Below are positions 40,941-45,062 of a stretch of 45,062 nucleotides of DNA, in pieces; the stretch's first letter is position 1; the number at the start of each line of letters is the position of its first letter. The position numbers and the translations under genes are program-made. The notes beneath the pieces were generated by a model. The model saw only the letters and a list, made by a program, of their open reading frames with translations, did not search any database and was not told where the DNA came from. Origin of the DNA: CBDUBH01 sp965365345 (GTDB taxonomy: Bacteria > Bacteroidota > Ignavibacteria > Ignavibacteriales > SURF-24); contig CBDUBH010000017.1 of the NCBI GenBank assembly GCA_965365345.1, positions 1 through 45,062 on the forward strand. Direction: 5' to 3'.

Positions 40941-41264
40941 ATTAATTTTTATTAATTGAATTATTATTTGATCGACACTTTTTAAATTGAAAAAGCTAAT
41001 CTTATATTCAATAATATTTTGAATAATTAAGATTCAGATTTTACTTAATAGTAATTAAAGATAGATATTTTGAATGAACTTAACAATTCGATATGTTCAA
41101 AACAGAATTGCAGTATTATCAATTCAGAAATTTATTGAGATAAGTTAATTTTTGCATTGTGATATTAATAATCAAGACACATTAAAAAATGATAATGATA
41201 AAAGTTCTAATTTACCTGAATGAAAAAGTAAATTATTTTTCCCAAATATTTTAATTGTAGATTA
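40941..41264. other. Gene-free AT-rich stretch
   Basis: No ORF, tRNA, hairpin with T-run or repeat that I can support. It must hold the promoter of the NYN gene; I cannot place boxes with confidence. Confidence 0.5.
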
Positions 41265-41872
41265 TTATGGTTTGTATTCTGTTTTGTAGCCGGGATTAAC
41301 TTCCGGACGCATTGCGTTTGGGAAATTATAATCAGTTCTAATATCAACTGAAATTTCTTTTATCATTTTAAAAATGTGATAAGGATTATCAATCGCAATA
41401 AATCTATCAGAGATCCTTGCACCTTTGCTTGTAACATTTCCACTGAAAACTTTAATTGTTCCAACGGAAAACATATTTTCAATCGGACTTACATTAACTG
41501 TAAGATCCATTATTTTATCATAATCAACTGCTTTAAAATCTGTTCCCCAAAATCCGCTTCGCATCATTACTCTTTTATTTGTATAAGTATAAAATGTATT
41601 TCCATGAACTAAAATCAAACGCAAAATATTCAGAAAACTTGCCCAAAAAGGGATTAAATGCACAATAAAAAAGGAATTAAAAATCCCGCATCATCAAAGG
41701 AAACATTTCTCATAAAAAAGAAATAATCAAAACTGAACCATAACAATCCAACTATTAGAAAAGGAATTCCCGATGCTAAAAACGGAATAAACTTCGGTTG
41801 TCCTACCCATAACATTTTTTCGTCTTTATCCAGAACTTGTTCAAAATATTTAGGCAAATTGTATTGGTTCAT
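41265..41872 (-). pseudogene. PH-domain membrane protein, interrupted by a one-base frameshift
   Basis: Two frames make one protein. 41654-41872 encodes MNQYNLPKYFEQVL... with two hydrophobic helices ending FLIPFLLCI; 41265-41663 goes on with HLIPFWASFLNILRLILVHGNTFYTYTNKRVMMRSGFWG and a bacterial PH (bPH2) domain with DYDKIMDLTV. On the - strand the break lies at a run of six T (A6 at 41667-41672 on +); one more T would give a continuous FLIPFFIVHLIPFWASF. Either a sequencing/assembly slip or a real mutation, possibly phase-variable. Function of the family is unknown. Confidence 0.75.
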
Positions 41873-41995
41873 AATTTCTTGTCCGCAAAATTATTTTAAT
41901 TGAATTTATCTGATCTTTTTGAATATCTTATTCTCGAAATAATTTTCACATATTTTACTAACTTCAAAAATAAAATTTAAATTTGATTATAAAAA

Positions 41996-43741
41996 TCATT
42001 CCCTTCTTTCACCGATTTGCTGTCGCCACATTGCATAATATAAACCTTTTTGTAACAATAAATTTCCGTGAGTCCCGGTTTCAACTATTTTCCCTTTTTC
42101 CAAAACATAAATTATATCAGCGTGCATTATAGTTGATAAACGATGTGCAATTAATATTGTTATCTGCTCTTTGTTTTGTGAAATTTTTCTGATCGTATTT
42201 GTAACTTCTTCTTCTGTCAATGAATCAAGCGCAGAAGTTGCTTCGTCGAAAATTAATAATTTCGGATTGCGAAGTAAAGCTCTTGCAATTGAAATGCGCT
42301 GCTTTTCACCGCCGGAAAGTTTCATTCCGCCTTCGCCTAAAACAGTATCAATTCCTTTTGATGAATTTAAAATTAATTTTTCAGCCGATGCTTTTTTTAA
42401 TGCTTCTACAATTTCAAAATCTGTTGCATCAGCTTTAACGAATAATAGATTATCTTTTATTGTGCCCGCAAATAGCTGTGTATCCTGCGTTACAAATCCT
42501 ATTTGCCTGCGCAGCTGATTGTATCTTAATGAAGTTGAAGAAATTTCATTGAAAAAAATTTCACCTTTTACCGGCTGATACAACCCCACCAATAATTTAA
42601 CAAGAGTTGATTTCCCCGAACCGGAAGGACCAACAAAAGCAATTGTTTCACCTCGTTTAACTTGAAAAGAAATTCTGTCAATCGCATTTGAAAGAGCTGT
42701 GCGATGTTTGAAAATTACTTCATCAAAACGGATATTTTCCAAATCTCCGGTTTCAATAGGATTATCAGGTTTGCGTTCAATCGGCAGCTGCATTAGTTTA
42801 TCAAAATTGCTGATTGAACTTTCAACTTCGCGGTAGTTTAAAATAATATTTCCCAAATCCTGCAAAGGCCCGAAAATAGCAGTTGAAATGAATTGCATTG
42901 CTATCAACTCCCCTGTTGTCAATACTTTCCTGAATATTAACCAAAGTAAAATGAATAAAATTGATTGCTTTAAAATGCTTAACATTGTTCCTTGTAAAAA
43001 GGTAAGCATTCTTACTTTTTTTACTTTCTGCATTTCAAGTTCAAAAATTTTCAAAGTTTGTTCGCGCAATCTTCTAATTTCAGGAAAAGTTAAACCCAAA
43101 CTTTTTACGAGTTCTATATTTCGTAAAGATTCCGTAATGACACCTGACATTTTATAAGTTTCACGATTGATCGAGCGCTGAGTAACTTTTATTTTCCGGC
43201 TAAGCAAACCTGTAAGCGAACCCAAAACTAAAATCCCGATAACAAAAACAGGAATAAGCAGCCAGTTTTTTGTGACCGAATACCAGATTAAAAATCCCAT
43301 CCCCACAATTGAAGAAAATAAAATATTGATAAATGAATTTATGAATTGCTGCGTATCGCTTTTTACTTTTTGAAGCAATGATAAAGCTTCTCCGCTGCGC
43401 TGTTCCTCAAACTCCTGAAATGACAGGCGCAAAGTTTGTTTTAACCCGTCATTAAAAATTTGCATCCCGAATTTGTTTACGGTCATCCGCGTAAAATATT
43501 CCTGAAATGATTTTGCTATGCGCGCAACGAGTGCAATGATAATTGCAATGCCGAGCCAGTAAACAACTCCGCTTATCAATTCATCTTCAGAAAAATTTTC
43601 TGATTGCGTTGCGTAATCATCAATAATTTTACCGAAAATGATCGGATCAATTAAATTTAAAAGCTGACTAATTCCGGCAAGAACAAGCGATAAAAAAATT
43701 ATGCTGCGGTGCGGATTTAGATATTTCCAAATAATTTTCAT
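41996..43741 (-). CDS. ABC transporter, fused permease and ATP-binding protein
   Basis: 581 aa homodimer-type half-exporter. Membrane domain about 10-310 with six helices, nucleotide-binding domain about 335-575. Walker A GPSGSGKST (371-379), Q-loop Gln419, signature LSGGE (475-479), Walker B LLIFDE with Glu500, H-loop His533: all canonical, so it should hydrolyse ATP as a homodimer. Substrate unknown; MsbA-like lipid or drug export is possible. It is single and unlike the LSVGQ exporter at the left end. Preceded by about 150 bp of AT-rich sequence and no partner gene. Confidence 0.93.
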   Translation of the reverse strand: MKIIWKYLNPHRSIIFLSLVLAGISQLLNLIDPIIFGKIIDDYATQSENFSEDELISGVVYWLGIAIIIALVARIAKSFQEYFTRMTVNKFGMQIFNDGLKQTLRLSFQEFEEQRSGEALSLLQKVKSDTQQFINSFINILFSSIVGMGFLIWYSVTKNWLLIPVFVIGILVLGSLTGLLSRKIKVTQRSINRETYKMSGVITESLRNIELVKSLGLTFPEIRRLREQTLKIFELEMQKVKKVRMLTFLQGTMLSILKQSILFILLWLIFRKVLTTGELIAMQFISTAIFGPLQDLGNIILNYREVESSISNFDKLMQLPIERKPDNPIETGDLENIRFDEVIFKHRTALSNAIDRISFQVKRGETIAFVGPSGSGKSTLVKLLVGLYQPVKGEIFFNEISSTSLRYNQLRRQIGFVTQDTQLFAGTIKDNLLFVKADATDFEIVEALKKASAEKLILNSSKGIDTVLGEGGMKLSGGEKQRISIARALLRNPKLLIFDEATSALDSLTEEEVTNTIRKISQNKEQITILIAHRLSTIMHADIIYVLEKGKIVETGTHGNLLLQKGLYYAMWRQQIGERRE

Positions 43742-43896
43742 TCTCTGAAAAAGTTTAATGAGTTAATATTTTTAAAAGATATGATAATATAGATTTGATA
43801 AAAGCATAATTTAATATTTACCGGTTCAATTATAGAATTTTATTATTCAAATAAATTTCTATCTTTGTGATATGAAACAATTCTATGAGGTTTGAG

Positions 43897-44100
43897 ATGA
43901 AATTTTCATTTTATCTATTTGAAATGGTTATTATTTTTTTAATAACATTTATTACATCCTCAGTAGTAGTTTATTTATATAATTTATTGATTCATGACAG
44001 TTCTTTTGTTGAATTTACTACTTCATTACGGTTTGCAATTATTTTCGCAATCATTTATCCTTTTATAAACCGCTACAAAATGAAGCATAAAGTGAAATGA
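43897..44100 (+). CDS. Small two-helix membrane protein
   Basis: 67 aa from the ATG at 43897, which has GAGG 6 nt upstream; an ATG four codons earlier overlaps that site. Two hydrophobic helices (about 3-27 and 42-55) joined by a short loop with LIHDSSFVEFTTS, and a basic C-terminus (NRYKMKHKVK) that should stay in the cytoplasm. No known domain recognised. It is a lone + gene between two leftward genes. The ribosome-binding site and clear topology make it probably real. Confidence 0.55.
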   Translation: MKFSFYLFEMVIIFLITFITSSVVVYLYNLLIHDSSFVEFTTSLRFAIIFAIIYPFINRYKMKHKVK

Positions 44101-44182
44101 TTTTTATTGCCGTTTTATTTTAATTAATTTTAACACCGGATTTTTTTACTAAGCACTCCGACTGATTTCTATGAAGATTATT

Positions 44183-45061
44183 TTATTGATCTTTATTTTC
44201 ATCATCACCGGATAACATTTGATATTTTTTCTGTCTGCTTTTCCATCTATCCATCGCGTATTTTTGCATATCTTCTATTTGATCTTTTTCATCAACAATT
44301 TCAAAGCCGAGCAAAGTTTCAATAATATCTTCGAGAGTAATTATACCATCCATTCCGCCGTACTCATCGGAAACCAAAGCAAGGTGTTCTTTTCTGTTCA
44401 GCAAAATTTCCCAAGCCACAAACAATGTGGAATTTTCAGAAAAAGTAACTATTTCTCTTTTGATATCTTTCAACTTCAATTCGAATTGATCTTCAGCAAG
44501 TTTTTCAAAAACCGCTTCGCGAAAAACATAACCGGTAATGTTATCTCTGTTTCCGTTGTAAATCGGGATTCTTGAAAAGTGAAGGAAATCTTTATTTTTC
44601 AAAAATTCCTGTAACGTCATTTCTTCGTTTGCAACAACCACTACGATTCGCGGAGTCATAACTTCCGAAACTCTGATGCTTTTAAGTTTAATAAGATTTT
44701 GAATTATCTTATTTTCCCTTTCAACAAAAACTCCTTCTTCTGTTCCTATGCTTGCCAATGCAGATATTTCTTCACGGCTTGTTCTTAATTCTTTTTCTTT
44801 TCTAGATAAAATTTTTGTTAGCACAACAGACATTATAACCAAAGGATAAGTTATAAAGATCATTCCTTTAATAGTTTTTGCTGCAATTCCCATTAATTCC
44901 CTGCTGTAATTTGCACCAATCGTTTTTGGAATAATTTCAGTAAGAACTAAAATCAAAATTGTTAAGATTGCTGATACAATACCGAAATATTCTTCACCGA
45001 AAACAATAGTTGCCTGTGCGCCAACTCCCGCAGCGCCGACAGTATGCGCAACCGTATTTAA
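44183..45061 (-). CDS. CNNM/CorC-type membrane protein with CBS domains (partial)
   Basis: The 5' end is outside the window; 293 codons remain, in frame from 45061. First visible is the end of the DUF21 membrane domain (VGAAGVGAQATIVFGEEYFG; LTEIIPKTIGANYSREL), including the EIIPK motif, followed by a linker and two CBS repeats: VMTPRIVVVVANEEMTLQEF ... RIPIYN, then HLALVSDEYGGMDGIITLED. No C-terminal CorC-HlyC domain; the protein stops after a charged tail. Family members are Mg2+/Co2+ transporters or exporters (CNNM/CorB type). ATP binding by CBS is likely. Confidence 0.9.
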   Translation of the reverse strand, partial: LNTVAHTVGAAGVGAQATIVFGEEYFGIVSAILTILILVLTEIIPKTIGANYSRELMGIAAKTIKGMIFITYPLVIMSVVLTKILSRKEKELRTSREEISALASIGTEEGVFVERENKIIQNLIKLKSIRVSEVMTPRIVVVVANEEMTLQEFLKNKDFLHFSRIPIYNGNRDNITGYVFREAVFEKLAEDQFELKLKDIKREIVTFSENSTLFVAWEILLNRKEHLALVSDEYGGMDGIITLEDIIETLLGFEIVDEKDQIEDMQKYAMDRWKSRQKKYQMLSGDDENKDQ

Positions 45062-45062
45062 C

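Overview
The window is AT-rich bacterial chromosome. The gene content is that of an anaerobic or facultative Gram-negative bacterium of the Bacteroidota/Chlorobi/Ignavibacteria type. This placement is inference from LPS-core genes (heptosyltransferase-like, Kdo transferase), a sodium-pumping methylmalonyl-CoA decarboxylase operon, a complete SUF operon and Bacteroidota-style accessory genes; there is no rRNA or marker tree to settle it.

Left third (1-15.2 kb, mostly + strand): the end of one ABC exporter half and a complete partner, class I fructose-1,6-bisphosphatase, a small hypothetical gene, a GT9 glycosyltransferase with Kdo transferase, a three-gene nucleobase uptake unit (NCS2 permease, Tsx-like outer-membrane channel, AzgA-like permease), a TauE/SafE exporter, a lipoprotein with an ABM domain, an SRPBCC protein, a rhomboid protease and ATP-dependent PEP carboxykinase. 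Middle (15.2-21.1 kb, - strand): methylmalonyl-CoA mutase large subunit, epimerase, and the carboxyltransferase, gamma, biotin-carrier and beta subunits of a Na+-translocating decarboxylase. With PEP carboxykinase these fit a succinate/propionate pathway.

21.3-31.3 kb: tRNA-Asn followed by a GIY-YIG gene caught between the tRNA 3' end and a decayed copy of it; a TrmA/RlmD-type RNA methyltransferase whose open frame has no ATG/GTG/TTG start and appears to start at CTG; a DUF4870 protein; then a leftward SUF cluster (sufB, sufC, sufD, sufS, sufU, sufT-like, bacilliredoxin, Rrf2/IscR-like regulator). A perfect inverted repeat overlaps the predicted sufB promoter.

31.4-38.5 kb is the most interesting part: an integron. 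Six gene cassettes lie head to tail, all read leftward, with a tyrosine recombinase transcribed divergently from the array's 5' end. Each cassette begins with TT plus a short sequence exactly complementary to the R'' core of its own attC, which is what a circular cassette requires. All six attC sites have nearly the same core-to-core spacing (118-119 bp) and conserved arms. Cargo in order from the integrase: lincosamide nucleotidyltransferase-like gene; MerTP plus a GDCCVxC protein; TPR protein; CDF-like cation transporter; an identical second copy of the TPR cassette; an unknown protein. The integrase has the catalytic R-K-HxxR-H-Y set but the region between its Lys and HxxR motifs is too short to hold the extra domain typical of IntI.

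38.7-45.1 kb: a DUF2867-type NAD(P)-binding protein, a NYN/LabA-type protein, a PH-domain membrane protein broken by a one-base change in a homopolymer, another ABC exporter, a small membrane protein, and a truncated CNNM/CorC-type CBS protein running off the end.
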